Shown: piece by piece, positions 39,217-53,641 of the stretch
Layout of the letters: each line of letters starts with the position of its first letter
Numbering within the stretch: the stretch's first letter is position 1
Source: Bacilli bacterium
Lineage (GTDB): Bacteria; Bacillota_I; Bacilli_A; RF39; UBA660
Assembly: GCA_022009835.1 (NCBI GenBank)
Contig: CP091726.1
Span: 992,001 to 1,056,000, forward strand
DNA length: 64,000 nucleotides
Direction of reading: 5' to 3'
Made by a program: the position numbers and the translations under genes
The notes under the pieces: generated by a model
Databases searched by the model: none
Told to the model about the DNA's origin: nothing
What the model saw: the letters and a program-made list of their open reading frames with translations, nothing else

Positions 39217-42200
39217 TATCACCCTGTTCCCTATATTCTTCTAACTCAATAGTCTTAATAAGATCAGCTCTACCATCAGTAATAATATAGCCAAAATTAT
39301 TCTTATAAGTATTACTCATCTCTTTTTGTAAGTTTACTTAATTTAAATAGATTTTTGATCATATAAACCTGTACCAATCCAAATACCATCAGTATCATTC
39401 TGCATATTACGATACCAAGTATCATATTCACTCTTCTTAATCTTCTTATAATCATCTGCGATTATAATACTAATATTTTCTAGATACTTAATACTCTTAA
39501 CGAAATCTTCTAACTTCTTATCATCAACTTTAATCTTAAACTTATTAAAGTCTTGAAAATAAATAACACTTTTAATATTTTTATCTTTTATTTTATCAAT
39601 ATAATCAATAAGTAAATCAATAATATTATTAGGATTTTTTTATTAAAATAATATCTAATCATACCTCTTAAATCTATTAAGTCACTATTCATATCAACTA
39701 ATATTAACTGAATATTTTTTTAATACTGGCAATTTCATATAATAAAGATCTTGAAAAATTAATTGTATTACTTACTGAACTACCAAGAATAAAAAGTTGT
39801 AAGATAAGTAGTAAAATCATAAGTAACAACTTCTAAACTATTTTTTTAGATATACCAATAGGAACACTATTAATACCATTAAGATATTTACTTACTGTAT
39901 TAGGAGTAATAATATCTGGAAGTGTTGGAACTCTTCTAGCAACAAAATTATTAATTTCTTTAAGCCTATTACCAATATTAACTAAATACTCATTCTCTTT
40001 AGTTGTATCAATAATATCAGCAGTTTGGAATTCATATACCTTATCTGTTTTAAATAAACCTCTACCAATAGTATCCTTTGGAAGATTATTAATTTTAGTA
40101 AATATTGAATTATAAGCCATTTCATCATTTAATCTTAAAGCAAGTATTGTATTAAAGTTTTTGTTTAATCTTTCTTCTAATAGAGTTATCACCACTAGCA
40201 GTAATAATAAAGAATATACCATATCTTAAAGCATCTCTAGTAAGGGAAGCAAATTCCTCATCAACACTAACATTTCCTTCATAGAAAGCATCATAGTTAT
40301 TAATAATAACTCCTATTAAAGGAAGTTCTTCTTTACTTTCTCTAATATATGTATTATAGTTACCACTATAAGAAATAAATAATTTCTTTCTCTCTTTAAT
40401 AATATCTTTAATCATCTTCATTAAATTATTAAGTTTCTCTTCCTCATTAGCAAATACCATATCACCAATATGAGGAAAATTACTAAATTTTCTTAATGCT
40501 TCTGAACCATAATCAATTATATAATAATTAATCTCTTTTGTACTATGTCTAGTAGTAGTACTATAAATAATACTATCAAGACACATTTCTCTATCATTAC
40601 CATCACTACCAAATATAATAGTATTACCATTATTATTTAAATTAACCTTTAAAAACAAATTGTCTCTGATTACTAGGATCATCATACTCACCAATAATAG
40701 CTTCAATTATATTCTTATAAAAAAACTAATATTATATTTATTAACAATATTATCAATATAAATATCACTAGGAATATTATCTAACCATAAACTATTGGAA
40801 CTAACTCCTAATCTATTAGCGGTCTCAATAATGCTACCAAGAATATTAGCAAGTTCTTCACCATGAGCCTCTTCAGTTTTACTAGCAGCCTCAATACTTC
40901 TTCTAATATAGCCAATATCATCTATAACATTAACACTATGATCAATATTCTTTTTAACTTTATCAGAAGGATAATATTTAGCTCCAGCCCATGCTGATTG
41001 ACCTAACATAAATAATTCATTATAACCAACTTGAAGATAGAATCTACCAACATTCTTAATTTCAGCAGCCTCTGGTCTTTTAAGCATTTCCATACTATCA
41101 TTCTTCTCTTGTACTTTTAGACATACTCTAAACTTACTATTACTCCAAATTTGATCATTAACTACTCCTGATGGTTTTTGGGTAGCAAGAATTAAATGGA
41201 CACCAAGACTTCTACCAATTCTAGCAATACTAATCAAATCATCCATAAACTCTGGTTCACTACTCTTAAGTTCTGCAAATTCATCACAAATAATAATTAA
41301 ATGTGGAACAGCCTCTGTAAGTCTACCTTCCAAATAATACTTTTGATACTTATAAATATCGATTGTTGATTCACCAAGTAAGTCTCTAGCTTTATTAAAA
41401 ATAACTTGTCTTCTACGAAGTTCACTATCAATACTAACTAAAGTTCTCGATATTTCAGCTTTATCAAGATTAGTGATAACACCCGCTAAATGAGGAAGTT
41501 TAATGCCAGCATTTTTATTTTCAAAAGCACCAGCAAGACCACCACCTTTATAGTCAATCAAAATAAAACTAACAATATCTGGACTATAATTGATTGCCAT
41601 TGATAAAACATAAGTAATAATAAATTCACTCTTACCAGAACCTGTCATACCCGCTATTAAACCATGTGGACCATGATATTTTTCATGTAAATCAAGATAA
41701 ATAGTATCTCCATTTTTCATCTATACCAACTTCAGCCTTTAAACTCTTTGTCGGATCATTATTTTTCCATCTATTAATAATATTAAGGCCTTCTACTTTT
41801 CCAACAGCTTCCATTTCTAAGAAAGTAATTGTATTAGGTAATTCTTTACCTCCTTTTTTTCAAATTCAATTGGAATATTAAATAGTTTCTTTTGAAACAT
41901 CTGCCATATTAATATCATAATCAATTTCATCCATAAAATTAATCGTTCTTTGATTCTCATAAGCATTCTCAAGTATCGAAGAAGATTTATCACCAATAGT
42001 AATAAAATTATTACATTTACTAGGAAGTCTTGACATTAAGTTTTTCTAATATTACCAAACTAAAACCATAATTATTATTTATTTCCGTAATATCCTTCAT
42101 AATATCAAGTCTTCTAATATTTATATAATTATCAGTAATAATCAAATAATAAGGTTTACAATCCGTATACTCTCTAACAACTTCATTCATATCACCATCA

Positions 42201-43803
42201 TATCTACGATAAAATAGTTCTTGCTCTAAGTAACTAGATATTTCTTTAGCATCATCAGAATTTGTACTAAAGAATCTAATCTGCCTACTATTATCAAAAT
42301 TATGTGGTAAGTACTTAACAAATTCCCAACCATCTTTATTCTTATTATCCGTAAATATAACAATTTTTTTAAATCCTCATAACTATGAAAAAGTAATAAG
42401 TTGTAATATAATATTTTTCAAGTAGTTTATGAACTTTATAATTATTACCCATAACTGCGGTAATTGTATGATCAAGAAATGAATAACCAACTGGAACATC
42501 TTTTTAATAGTTCAAATTCCTTAACTAAATTAATAGCCTCATCCTTTAAAAATATTATCATCTACCGAAAAATTTTCTTCTGGGCAACTAATTGTGACAT
42601 CAAGAGGGTAATCTCCTATTCCTATTCTAGCAGTTAAAAAGTCTTTTTGTTCAATTCTTTTACTCCATAATGCTACTCTACCTTTTAAAATAATATCTAA
42701 ACATTCCTTATTAGGAAGTAAATTCTCTATCAAAATATCCTTCTGTAATTTAGATTCTTCTTCTATATCTTTTTTTCTTTCCTTTTTAAATATAACTTAT
42801 ATTTCTTAATACTATTTCTTCTTCTTCTATTTTTTTGTCTTTTATTCCATTGCCTAGTTAAATAAGGCCACAATAAAGTAGAAAGAAGCATACTAATTGA
42901 TATAGTAAGTTGCATCCATTGCTTACCATATGTAGTTTCCCCACTATTAACCTTCATAACGACATTAATCAAACTAACCGCTGATGTCATACCCATAGTC
43001 ACCATTGGACCAAGTGAATAAATAAGTGGTATTTCATCATTATCATTAATTTGAGGAGGTGCATCTATCTTAATAGTCTTATTAGTAATTATTCTTCTAA
43101 TTCTAGGAGATTTAGCAAAATAACTATTAGGACTATATAAGTCATTCTCTTTAATTTCCATAGACATAAGTTGACTAGTTCTAGGTATTTCTAAATCATC
43201 TAAATAAGCCGTAAGTTTATTAACAAATACATGATCAAGAGGATTATTAATAAGTAATATATTTTCTGCTAGGATAATTTTTAATCCAAATACTTCAATA
43301 ACATCCCCAGTATTTAATTTAGTAATATCCATATTCTTATATACAATATTATTATTAAGATATATTGGAATATCACTCTTCTTTTCTAATACTAAAACAT
43401 TATTCTTATACTTAATATTAAAAACAACGCCGTTAATATAATTATTAGTATAATTAACATTACATTTTTTATCATTACCCACTACTAAATTAGTATTATT
43501 GTAGTACTTATACTTCTTAAAAGTATTATCAATAAGTGCTTCTACTAATATTAAATACTTGATATTATCTCTCTCTAATATATAAAACTTATTTACATCA
43601 AGTTTAGTATTGTATACAAATTCATTATTATTATATACCTTAACTGCCCTTGTTGAATTTAAATACCAAGTACCATTATTAGCTTCTATATTTATTAGTT
43701 TAAATTCTGCTGAATTATCATCATCAAAAGTATAACTACCAAATACTTCACTAGGTAAAAAGAATTCATATAATTTTTCATTTGCAAATAATTTTATCTT
43801 CAC
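39206..43803 (-). CDS. essC: EssC/YukBA type VII secretion ATPase (frameshifted)
   Basis: About 1,530 residues, as expected for EssC. Two FHA-like N-terminal domains (LVVGNDKKCNVNYTNNYING in the second) are followed by two TM helices (MTSAVSLINVVMKV and ISISMLLSTLLWPYL). A linker leads to the first FtsK/SpoIIIE ATPase with Walker A GMTGSGKSEF, Walker B LIIICDEFAEL and ATQKPSGVVNDQI. The second ATPase has a degenerate P-loop (FGSDGNDREM), and the third, C-terminal one shows YYIIDY-like and IIITDGR segments but no P-loop. It drives export of WXG100-type substrates. Slips at many A/T runs after 42780. Confidence 0.9.
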
Positions 43804-43884
43804 TAGCCCACTCCTCTATCATATTAATGATATCATATTTTTTTAATTATTTATCAATTGTTTTTATCTAATAAAAAAATAATA

Positions 43885-43921
43885 TTTTTATCATGCATAA
43901 ATTCTTATTGTATGATAAAAA
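43885..43921 (-). terminator. Hairpin terminator downstream of mscL
   Basis: TTTTTATCAT pairs with ATGATAAAAA around a 17-base loop that can pair further; U-rich on both strands. Confidence 0.6.
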
Positions 43922-43934
43922 GGAAAAGATAAAC

Positions 43935-44339
43935 TTATTTCTTTTTCTTAAGTTCATCTCTTATTTCTTCTAATAAAAATAACTTCATCACTTTTTTTAA
44001 CAACTTTTTTTCTTCTTTCTTAACTTCTTTTTTTATTAATACTAGTTAATTTATTAATAAACTTAACTAAAAATTAAAGATACAAAAAAAGAAATAATAA
44101 AGAAATTAATAATATTGTTAATTAAACTACCATATTTAATTACTGCACTACCTACATTTATAGATAGATTACTAAAATCATGACCTCCAATAATTATACC
44201 AATAATTGGCATCAAAAAGATCATCTACTACTGAAGTAACAATCTTACTAAAGGCTGAACCCATAACAACACCTACAGCTAGATCAACAACATTACCTCT
44301 CTCTATAAAAGTTCTAAATTCACTAATAATCTTCTTCAT
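43935..44339 (-). CDS. mscL: Large-conductance mechanosensitive channel MscL
   Basis: Begins [20 protein letters not shown] followed by [20 protein letters not shown], the first TM with the conserved gating glycines. A loop ([15 protein letters not shown]) and second TM ([17 protein letters not shown]) follow, with a cytoplasmic helix ending in a Lys-rich tail. About 134 residues, normal. It opens at high membrane tension to release solutes on osmotic downshock. Slips near 44215, 44070 and 43970. Confidence 0.92.
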
Positions 44340-44351
44340 AGCAAAACACCT

Positions 44352-46359
<2,008 letters not shown>

Positions 46360-46395
46360 TCACCATCTAAAGTATACCATAATTAAAAAAAAGAA

Positions 46396-46432
46396 GGTCA
46401 AGATATTAATCTAAAAAAAGATTAATTTGACC
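46396..46432. terminator. Hairpin between ligA and the next minus-strand gene
   Basis: GGTCAA and TTAATC (46396-46411) pair with GATTAA and TTGACC (46420-46432), an imperfect stem right after the stop of the 46435 gene. Confidence 0.45.
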
Positions 46433-46434
46433 AT

Positions 46435-47148
46435 CTATTTCTTTTGTTTTTTTACTTTGGATTTACTCTCTTTAGCAAGAAAACTATTATAAAGATATTC
46501 TAAAGCTAATTTTTCTTTCTAGTTTATCTTCTTCTGTAGTAATACCTACCGATTCTTTTTCTTTGCTTTTGTTCATATTCATAAATAAACATTGCTAAAT
46601 CATGAAAAATTCTTATAATTTATTTTTAAGTTCGCCTGTATTAGAATCAAGTTTAGATATTTCTTTCATATAAAAACTCTCCAAGAACACTATTTAGTAA
46701 TCTTAAATCATTAATATTTAAAGCATATCTCATTTTTAGATACATTAATTCCATTAATATAACTGTTTCTATAATAAGAAAGTAATTTTTTTCAATAAAA
46801 TATTTATCTTTTTTTGTTTACTAAGTAGTATGAACTTTAAACCATATACATCAAAATATTTTGTGCCATCTCCATATGCAAGACCTTTTCTAATTTTTTC
46901 AAGTCCATCTTTCTTTTTGATTTTAATTGTAAGTTCTTTTTTTATATCATCAAGTTCAATTAATCCTTTATTATATAATGCATCTTTAAAAAAATATTCG
47001 TTATCAAAAAGACATCGTAAGATTATCTATTTCTTCTAAACTATAACCACCATTCTTATATTTAGACATCTTAATAAACTCATCTAACATAGATATATCA
47101 ATTAATATATCTTTATTTTTGTCTTTTTACTGTTAAATAATATGCCAT
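46435..47148 (-). CDS. Hypothetical protein (heavily frameshifted)
   Basis: A strong taaggggga site precedes ATG 47148: MAYYLTVKK, then across slips ILIDISMLDEFIKMSKYKNG, GYSLEEIDNLTMSFDNEYFF and GLIELDDIKKELTIKIK. Later segments read KIRKGLAYGDGTKYFDVYGL and ALNINDLRLLNSVLGEFLYE. The Lys-rich C-terminus ends SKVKKQKK. Mixed alpha/beta, no TM. No family recognised; the upstream site and continuous coding character support a real gene of about 235 residues. Confidence 0.45.
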
Positions 47149-47252
47149 ATTTCCCCCTTAACACACCTATATAATAGCAAATTTCAATCTATTTGTCAAA
47201 TCTAACCATCTTCCATACCAATAACTTATATATAATAGATATGGTTGATATA

Positions 47253-47308
47253 TTAACTAAAGACTATCATAGGCTTTAGTTAACCCTCTAAGACCAAGGC
47301 TTAGAGGG
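47253..47308 (+). repeat. Two abutting perfect hairpins
   Basis: TTAACTAAAG/CTTTAGTTAA (47253-47283, loop ACTATCATAGG) is immediately followed by CCCTCTAAG/CTTAGAGGG (47284-47308, loop ACCAAGG). In both, the loop begins AC and ends AGG and is closed by AAG/CTT. No ORF overlaps. The same design appears at 61042-61139 in opposite orientation. Confidence 0.65.
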
Positions 47309-47316
47309 ATATAAAT

Positions 47317-47343
47317 AGAAAAAAGACCCTATTTAGAGTCTTT
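47317..47343 (-). terminator. Intrinsic terminator of hsp20
   Basis: AAAGAC/GTCTTT with a pairing-rich loop, and a T run on the minus strand. Confidence 0.65.
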
Positions 47344-47367
47344 AATACTAATAGTTTTTCTTAGTTT

Positions 47368-47709
47368 CTATTTCTTTCTATTTTTAGGAGCACTAACTAC
47401 TAAGATACCATTCTTAAAACTAGCATCAATATTTTCTTCATCAATGTCTCCTAGATAAAAGCTTCTAGATACTTTACTATAACTTTTTCTTTCACGATGA
47501 AGATATTTCTTATTTTCTTCTTCATTTTCTTCTTTTTCAAAGGAAACTGATAAAGTACCCTTATCAATAGAAATATCTATATCTTCTTTAGTATATCCTG
47601 GAGCATCCATCTCTAGAACAATATTACCATCTTTTTCATAGATATCACTCTTAATACTTTCATCTCCTTTGAAAAAACTATCATCAAAAAATAATCTACT
47701 TGGCAACAT
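47368..47709 (-). CDS. Small heat-shock protein (Hsp20/alpha-crystallin)
   Basis: 113 residues from MLPSRLFFDD, chosen because ATG 47709 stands eight bases after aaaggag. The alpha-crystallin domain runs from KSDIYEKDGNIVLEMDAPGY to IDASFKNGILVVSAPKN, including the A/G-x-L-like motif GILVV and a short C-terminal Lys tail. It is an ATP-independent holdase. It follows htpG directly (27 bases), so it is probably in the same CIRCE-controlled heat-shock operon. Confidence 0.9.
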   Translation of the reverse strand: MLPSRLFFDDSFFKGDESIKSDIYEKDGNIVLEMDAPGYTKEDIDISIDKGTLSVSFEKEENEEENKKYLHRERKSYSKVSRSFYLGDIDEENIDASFKNGILVVSAPKNRKK

Positions 47710-47735
47710 ACAAATCATCTCCTTTAAAAATTATA

Positions 47736-49635
47736 TTATTTATTTGCCATTATATCACACATAAGATTAGATAACTCAGTAGGATTATCAATAGGAAGTC
47801 CTTCGATTAATCTTGCCTCATAATAAATAACCTTTGTGTATTTAGTAAACTCATCTTTATTATTCTTATATAAGTCTTTTTAATTTATCTACAATCTTAT
47901 GACTAGCATTAATTTCTAATACCTCATTTGCTTTTAATCTTTTTCATCAGTAGGCATAGCATTAATTACTTTCTCCATTGATGTGGATACTTCTCCAGTA
48001 GTAGTTAAACATACTGGGTGACTCTTTAGTTTATTAGTAAGTTTTTACTTCTTCTACATTACCTTCTAGTACTTTTTTTCATTTCTTCTAGCATATCTTT
48101 ATTATCGGTATTTTTCTTTTATTTATCTTTTTCTTTTTTTCTTCTTCAGTAGATAAATCAGTACTTTCATTAGTAACATTAACAAAAAGTCTTACCTTTA
48201 TACTCATGAATTGCCATTATTGCAAACTCATCAACATAATCAGTTAAATATAATATTTCATGCTTATCTTTAATTCCTTCTACTTGAGGTAGCATATCTA
48301 TCTTATCAACTGTTTCTCCAGCACAATAATAAATATTCTTATCTTCTTCTTTTTAATTTATTTACATATTCATCTAAAGTAATTAACTTCTTCTCACTAG
48401 ATGAATAGAACATAATTAAATCTTCTAGTTTATCTTTATGCATACCATAATCGTTATATATACCAAACTTTAATTGCATACCAAAGGCTTTATAAAACTC
48501 TAGATATTTATCTCTATTATTCTTAAGTAAATCTAGTAATTCATTTTTTTACTTTACTCTCAATACTCTTAGCTATTAGTTTAATATTTTTATCATCTTG
48601 TAATGTTTCCCTAGATATATTTAGTGGTATATCTTCTGTATCAATTACTCCTCTTACAAAACTAAAGTAATCAGGAAGTAACTCACTACATTTATCCATT
48701 ATTAGTACTCCGTTAGTATATAATTGTAATCCTTTTTCATATTCTTTACTATAATAGTTATATGGTGCATGACTTGGTATATAAAGTAAGGCATTATAAT
48801 TAACATTACCTTCAATATTAAAATGTAATACATCTAGTGGTTTCTCATAATCAAAGAACTTATCACTATAGAAATTATTGTATTCTTCTTCAGTTATATC
48901 CTTCTTATTTCTTTTTCCATAGTGGAATCATACTATTTATTGTAATTACTTCTTTATATGTTTCATATTCATCACTATCTTCTTTCTTTCTATTGTTTTT
49001 CTACTTCCATCTTAATTGGATAACTAATATAATCGGAATATTTCTTTATAATACCTCTTAATTTATATTCGGATAATAATTCACTATAATTATAATCTTC
49101 AGTATCTTCTTTTAAATGTAATGTAATAATAGTACCATTATCTTTTTTATCAGATGGTGATAATGTGTAACCATCTACTCCTGTACTTTCCCAGATAGTG
49201 GCTTTATCATCTTTATAAGATTTAGATTCTACAGTTACTTTGTCACTTACCATGAATGCTGAGTAGAAACCTACTCCAAACTGACCAATTATATTAACAT
49301 CATTTTGCTCTTTATTTTCTTCTTTAAACTTAAGTGAACCTGATTCAGCGATTACTCCTAAGTTATTTTCTAATTCTTCTTCAGTCATACCAGTACCATT
49401 ATCACTAATAGTAATAGTTCTTTTTATCTTTATTATAATCTACTCTTATAAATAAATCATCTTTATTTACTTTGATATCTTTATTAGTAAGTGATAAATA
49501 ATATAACTTATGTAGTGCATCACTAGAATTAGATATTAATTCTCTTAAGAATATTTCTTTATTAGTATATATACTATTTATCATTAAGTCTAATATTCTT
49601 TTTTACTTTCTGTCTTAAATTGTTTTTTTCTTCAT
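47736..49635 (-). CDS. htpG: Chaperone HtpG (Hsp90), frameshifted
   Basis: Starts [20 protein letters not shown] with [20 protein letters not shown], the N-box of Hsp90. Then come the GHKL ATP-site pieces TVIADSGTGM-like (broken at 49415), [20 protein letters not shown] and a middle domain. The C-terminal dimerisation domain ends [12 protein letters not shown]. About 630 residues. It is an ATP-dependent chaperone. Slips near 49605, 49420, 48990, 48550, 48355, 48190, 48125 and 47940. A promoter overlapping a CIRCE operator lies 30-70 bases upstream. Confidence 0.93.
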
Positions 49636-49667
49636 ACTATCATTCTCCTTTTGTATTTACATCTATA

Positions 49668-49695
49668 ATTATAGCACTATTTTAGCAATTGTCAA
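49668..49695 (-). promoter_or_regulatory. Promoter of the htpG-hsp20 operon
   Basis: TTGACA (49690-49695), 16 bases, TATAAT (49668-49673) on the minus strand. The -35 box lies inside the CIRCE-like repeat. Confidence 0.8.
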
Positions 49696-49708
49696 TAGAG
49701 ATTGCTAA
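49682..49708 (-). promoter_or_regulatory. CIRCE operator (HrcA site)
   Basis: TTAGCAATT, nine bases, GATTGCTAA: a 27-bp inverted repeat with the length and outer bases of CIRCE (TTAGCACTC-N9-GAGTGCTAA) and eight of nine arm pairs. Overlap with the -35 box implies repression by HrcA. Confidence 0.8.
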
Positions 49709-49731
49709 AAAAATTATTTTTTTATTCAAAA

Positions 49732-49755
49732 AAAGATACCCAAACGAGTATCTTT
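49732..49755 (-). terminator. Intrinsic terminator of the str operon (after tuf)
   Basis: AAAGATAC/GTATCTTT with an eight-base loop, then TTTTTTT on the minus strand. Confidence 0.85.
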
Positions 49756-49762
49756 AATTTAA

Positions 49763-50947
49763 TTATTCAATAATTTCAGTAACTGATCCAGCACCAACAG
49801 TGTGTCCACCTTCTCTAATAGAGAATTTAGTACCATTTTCAACTGCGATTGGAGCAATTAATTCAACTGTCATAGTAACATTGTCACCAGGCATAACCAT
49901 TTCAGTTCCTTCTGGTAATGTAACTACACCAGTAACATCAGTAGTTCTGAAATAGAATTGAGGTCTGTAGTTTGTAAAGAATGGAGTATGTCTTCCACCT
50001 TCTTCTTTAGAAAGTACATATACTTGTGCTTTGAATTTTTTGTGTGGATGAACTGTTCCAGGTTTAGCAAGAACTTGTCCTCTTTCAACTTCACTTCTGT
50101 CGATTCCTCTTAATAATACACCAGCATTATCTCCAGCTTCAGCATAGTCAAGTTGTTTTCTAAACATTTCAATACCAGTAACAACTGTTTTCTTAGTATC
50201 TTTTAAACCAACGATTTCAACTTCATCATTAAGTTTTAATTGTCCTCTTTCAACTCTACCAGTAACAACTGTTCCTCTACCAGTAATAGTAAATACGTCT
50301 TCAATTGACATTAAGAATGGTTTGTCATTATCTCTTTCAGGAGTTGGAATCCATTCATCAACAGCATCCATTAAGTCTTCGATAGCCTTAACATACTTAG
50401 GATCTCCTTCAAGAGCTTTAAGAGCAGAACCTCTAATGATTGGAGTATTGTCTCCATCAAATCCATATTCAGTAAGTAATTCTCTTACTTCCATTTCAAC
50501 TAGGTCTAATAATTCTTCATCATCAACCATATCACATTTGTTTAAGAATACAACCATTCTAGGTACACCAACTTGTCTAGCAAGTAAGATGTGCTCTCTT
50601 GTTTGAGCCATAGGACCATCAGTTGCAGCAATAACTAGGATTGCTCCATCCATTTGAGCAGCACCAGTAATCATGTTTTTAACATAGTCTGCATGTCCTG
50701 GACAGTCAACGTGTGCATAGTGTCTCTTTTCAGTTTGGTATTCAACGTGTGCAGTGTTGATTGTAATACCTCTTTCTCTTTCTTCTGGAGCTTTATCGAT
50801 ATTTGCATAATCCATAAATTCAGCTCCACCTTTAGCGGCTAAAACTTTAGTAATAGCAGCAGTTAATGTAGTTTTACCATGGTCAACGTGGCCAATTGTA
50901 CCAATGTTAACGTGTGGTTTTGAACGATCAAATTTAGCTTTTGCCAT
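49763..50947 (-). CDS. tuf: Elongation factor Tu
   Basis: 394 intact residues. G-domain motifs [25 protein letters not shown] and GSALKAL are followed by domains II and III, ending [10 protein letters not shown]. It delivers aminoacyl-tRNA to the ribosome. Last gene of the rpsL-rpsG-fusA-tuf operon, 42 bases after fusA. The coding DNA is richer in G and C than its surroundings, as in other highly expressed genes here, and has few long homopolymers, which explains why it is unbroken. Confidence 0.99.
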   Translation of the reverse strand: MAKAKFDRSKPHVNIGTIGHVDHGKTTLTAAITKVLAAKGGAEFMDYANIDKAPEERERGITINTAHVEYQTEKRHYAHVDCPGHADYVKNMITGAAQMDGAILVIAATDGPMAQTREHILLARQVGVPRMVVFLNKCDMVDDEELLDLVEMEVRELLTEYGFDGDNTPIIRGSALKALEGDPKYVKAIEDLMDAVDEWIPTPERDNDKPFLMSIEDVFTITGRGTVVTGRVERGQLKLNDEVEIVGLKDTKKTVVTGIEMFRKQLDYAEAGDNAGVLLRGIDRSEVERGQVLAKPGTVHPHKKFKAQVYVLSKEEGGRHTPFFTNYRPQFYFRTTDVTGVVTLPEGTEMVMPGDNVTMTVELIAPIAVENGTKFSIREGGHTVGAGSVTEIIE

Positions 50948-50989
50948 TTTAATTTCCTCTCTTTCTTTAATATTACAATATATATTTTA

Positions 50990-53095
50990 TCATATTATTG
51001 TATTTTTTTCAAAGTGTGTTTTTACTAATTTCCACCATTTTTTGATGATTTCATCAGCAATTGATTTTGGAACTTCTTCATAATGGTCAAGTTCCATTAC
51101 ATAGTTACCTCTACCTTGAGTAGAACTTCTTAAACTAGTAGCATAACCAAACATTTCAGCAAGTGGTACCATTGCAGTAAATGCAATAGCATTTCCTCTT
51201 GATTCTTGTCCTTGTGGTTTACCACGTCTCGCTGTTAAGTCACCAATTACAGCACCAGTATATTCATCTGGAGCAGTAACTACAACCTTCATTATTGGTT
51301 CAAGTAGTACAGGTTTACATTTGTTTTTAGCTTCTTTTAAAGCAAGTGATGCTGCAATCTTAAATGCCATTTCAGATGAGTCTACATCGTGGTATGATCC
51401 ATCAAATAATGTAGCTTTAACATCTACCATAGGGTATCCTGCTAGAATACCAGTTTGCATAGCATCTTGTAATCCTTTATCAATAACTGAGATGTATTCT
51501 CTAGGAACAACACCACCAACGATGTTATCAACAAATTCATAACCTTTCTCAGGATTTGGTTCAAATCTAATCCAAACATGTCCATATTGTCCACGTCCAC
51601 CAGATTGTTTAATATGTTTACCTTCACACTCACCAGTTTGTGTAATAGTTTCTCTATAAGCAACCATTGGAGCACCAACAGTAGCTTCAACATTAAATTC
51701 TCTTCTCATTCTATCTACGATAATATCAAGGTGTAACTCACCCATACCAGAGATAGTAGTTTGACCAGTTTCAGGATCAGTATGCATTCTAAATGTTGGA
51801 TCTTCTTCAGCAAGTTTTTGAAGGGCAATACCCATCTTTTCTTGGTCTGCTTTAGTTTTAGGTTCAACAGCCTGAGTAATAACTGGTTCAGGGAATTCCA
51901 TACCTTTCATGATAACAGGTTTCTTCTCATCACATAGAGTATCAGCAGTTGTAGTATTCTTAAGACCTACAGCAGCTCCAATTTCACCAGCATATATTTC
52001 TGGAATCTCTTCTCTGTGATTAGCGTGCATTAGTAGTATTCTACCAATTCTTTCCTTAACATTTTTAGTAGAGTTAAGTACATAAGAACCACTCTTTAAA
52101 GTACCAGAATATACTCTAAAGAAAGTTAATCTTCCTACAAATGGATCAGTAGCAATCTTAAATGCTAATGCAGTAAATGGTTCAGAATCTGATGGATGTC
52201 TTAATACTAAGTTTCCTTTCATATCAGTACATTCAATAGCTTCAACATCAGTAGGAGCAGGTAAATAATCAACAACAGCATCAAGTAGTAACTTAATACC
52301 CATATTACCTAAAGCAGTTCCACACATAACAGGGAAGAATTCTGCTTTTAATACACCCTTTCTGATAGCTTTCTTAAGTTCACTAACACCTATTTCTTCA
52401 CCATCTAAATATTTCATCATTAAATCTTCATCAAAATCAGCAGCAGCTTCAATTAATATATTTCTATATTCAGCTGCTTTATCCTTCATATCTTCAGGAA
52501 TCTCAATCTCAGTATAATCTTCAGCTTGTTTACCATCAAAGTGATATGCTTTCATAGTAACTAGATCAATTACACCATTAAAATCAGATTCAGCTCCAAT
52601 AGGAAGTTCCATAGCAGCAGTATTTGCTCCTAATCTATCTTTAATAGTACCTAAACTAAAATAGAAATCTGCTCCCATTTTATCCATCTTATTAGCAAAG
52701 ATAATTCTAGGTACACCATATTCATTTGCTTGTCTCCATACTGTTTCACTTTGAGGTTCAACACCTGCTTGAGCATCAATAAGTAAAACAGCGCCATCAA
52801 GTACTCTAAGACTTCTTTGAACTTCAATAGTAAAGTCAACGTGTCCTGGAGTATCAATTATATTAAATCTATAACCCTTCCAGAATGCAGTAGTAGCGGC
52901 ACTAGTAATAGTAATACCTCTCTCTTGTTCTTGTTCCATCCAGTCCATTTGTGATGCACCATCGTGTGTTTCACCGATTTTATGTATCTTATGAGTATGG
53001 AACAATATTCTTTCAGTACAAGTAGTTTTACCTGCATCAATATGGGCCATGATTCCAATATTTCTTGTATGTTCTAAGCTTATTTCACGAGCCAT
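50990..53095 (-). CDS. fusA: Elongation factor G
   Basis: 701 residues. G-domain motifs [18 protein letters not shown] and NKMDKMG; EF-G domains III-V with [32 protein letters not shown] and [15 protein letters not shown]. It drives ribosome translocation with GTP. The C-terminus as read ([13 protein letters not shown]) extends a little past the usual end, probably through a slip in the T run at 51000-51008. Upstream rpsG and downstream tuf complete the str operon. Confidence 0.99.
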   Translation of the reverse strand: MAREISLEHTRNIGIMAHIDAGKTTCTERILFHTHKIHKIGETHDGASQMDWMEQEQERGITITSAATTAFWKGYRFNIIDTPGHVDFTIEVQRSLRVLDGAVLLIDAQAGVEPQSETVWRQANEYGVPRIIFANKMDKMGADFYFSLGTIKDRLGANTAAMELPIGAESDFNGVIDLVTMKAYHFDGKQAEDYTEIEIPEDMKDKAAEYRNILIEAAADFDEDLMMKYLDGEEIGVSELKKAIRKGVLKAEFFPVMCGTALGNMGIKLLLDAVVDYLPAPTDVEAIECTDMKGNLVLRHPSDSEPFTALAFKIATDPFVGRLTFFRVYSGTLKSGSYVLNSTKNVKERIGRILLMHANHREEIPEIYAGEIGAAVGLKNTTTADTLCDEKKPVIMKGMEFPEPVITQAVEPKTKADQEKMGIALQKLAEEDPTFRMHTDPETGQTTISGMGELHLDIIVDRMRREFNVEATVGAPMVAYRETITQTGECEGKHIKQSGGRGQYGHVWIRFEPNPEKGYEFVDNIVGGVVPREYISVIDKGLQDAMQTGILAGYPMVDVKATLFDGSYHDVDSSEMAFKIAASLALKEAKNKCKPVLLEPIMKVVVTAPDEYTGAVIGDLTARRGKPQGQESRGNAIAFTAMVPLAEMFGYATSLRSSTQGRGNYVMELDHYEEVPKSIADEIIKKWWKLVKTHFEKNTII

Positions 53096-53136
53096 AATTC
53101 ATTTTCCTTTCATTTTTTAATTTATTACAGTAATAA

Positions 53137-53605
53137 TTACCATCTATAATGAGCAAATGCTTTATTAGCTTCTGCCATCTTATGTGTATCTTCTTTCTTC
53201 TTAACTGATGCACCAGTTCCATTTGAAGCATCAATAATTTCATTAGCAAGATTTTCAGCCATAGAATGACCATTTCTAAGTCTTGCATATTGAGCTAGCC
53301 ATCTAAATGCTAAAGCTTGAGCTCTATCAGGTTTAACTTCAACTGGTACTTGGTAGTTAGCTCCACCAACTCTTCTTGATTTAACTTCAAGAGCAGGTTT
53401 AATATTATTCATAGCCTTTTCAAATACTACCATAGCCTCTTCACCAGTCTTTTCTTTAACTATATCAAAAGCATCATATATAATGTTTTGTGCAGTACCT
53501 TTTTTACCATCTTTCATAATGTGGTTAACTAATTTAGTAACTACTTTAGAATTATATATAGGATCCGCTAATACATCTCTTTTTAGTTGCTCTTCTCTTT
53601 CTCAT
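53137..53605 (-). CDS. rpsG: 30S ribosomal protein S7
   Basis: 156 residues starting MRKRRATK, one slip near 53580, then [40 protein letters not shown] and [20 protein letters not shown]. It organises the 3' domain of 16S rRNA. It lies between rpsL and fusA. Confidence 0.97.
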
Positions 53606-53641
53606 AGTCTAAATCCTCCTTCCATTTTATATATTTATTAT

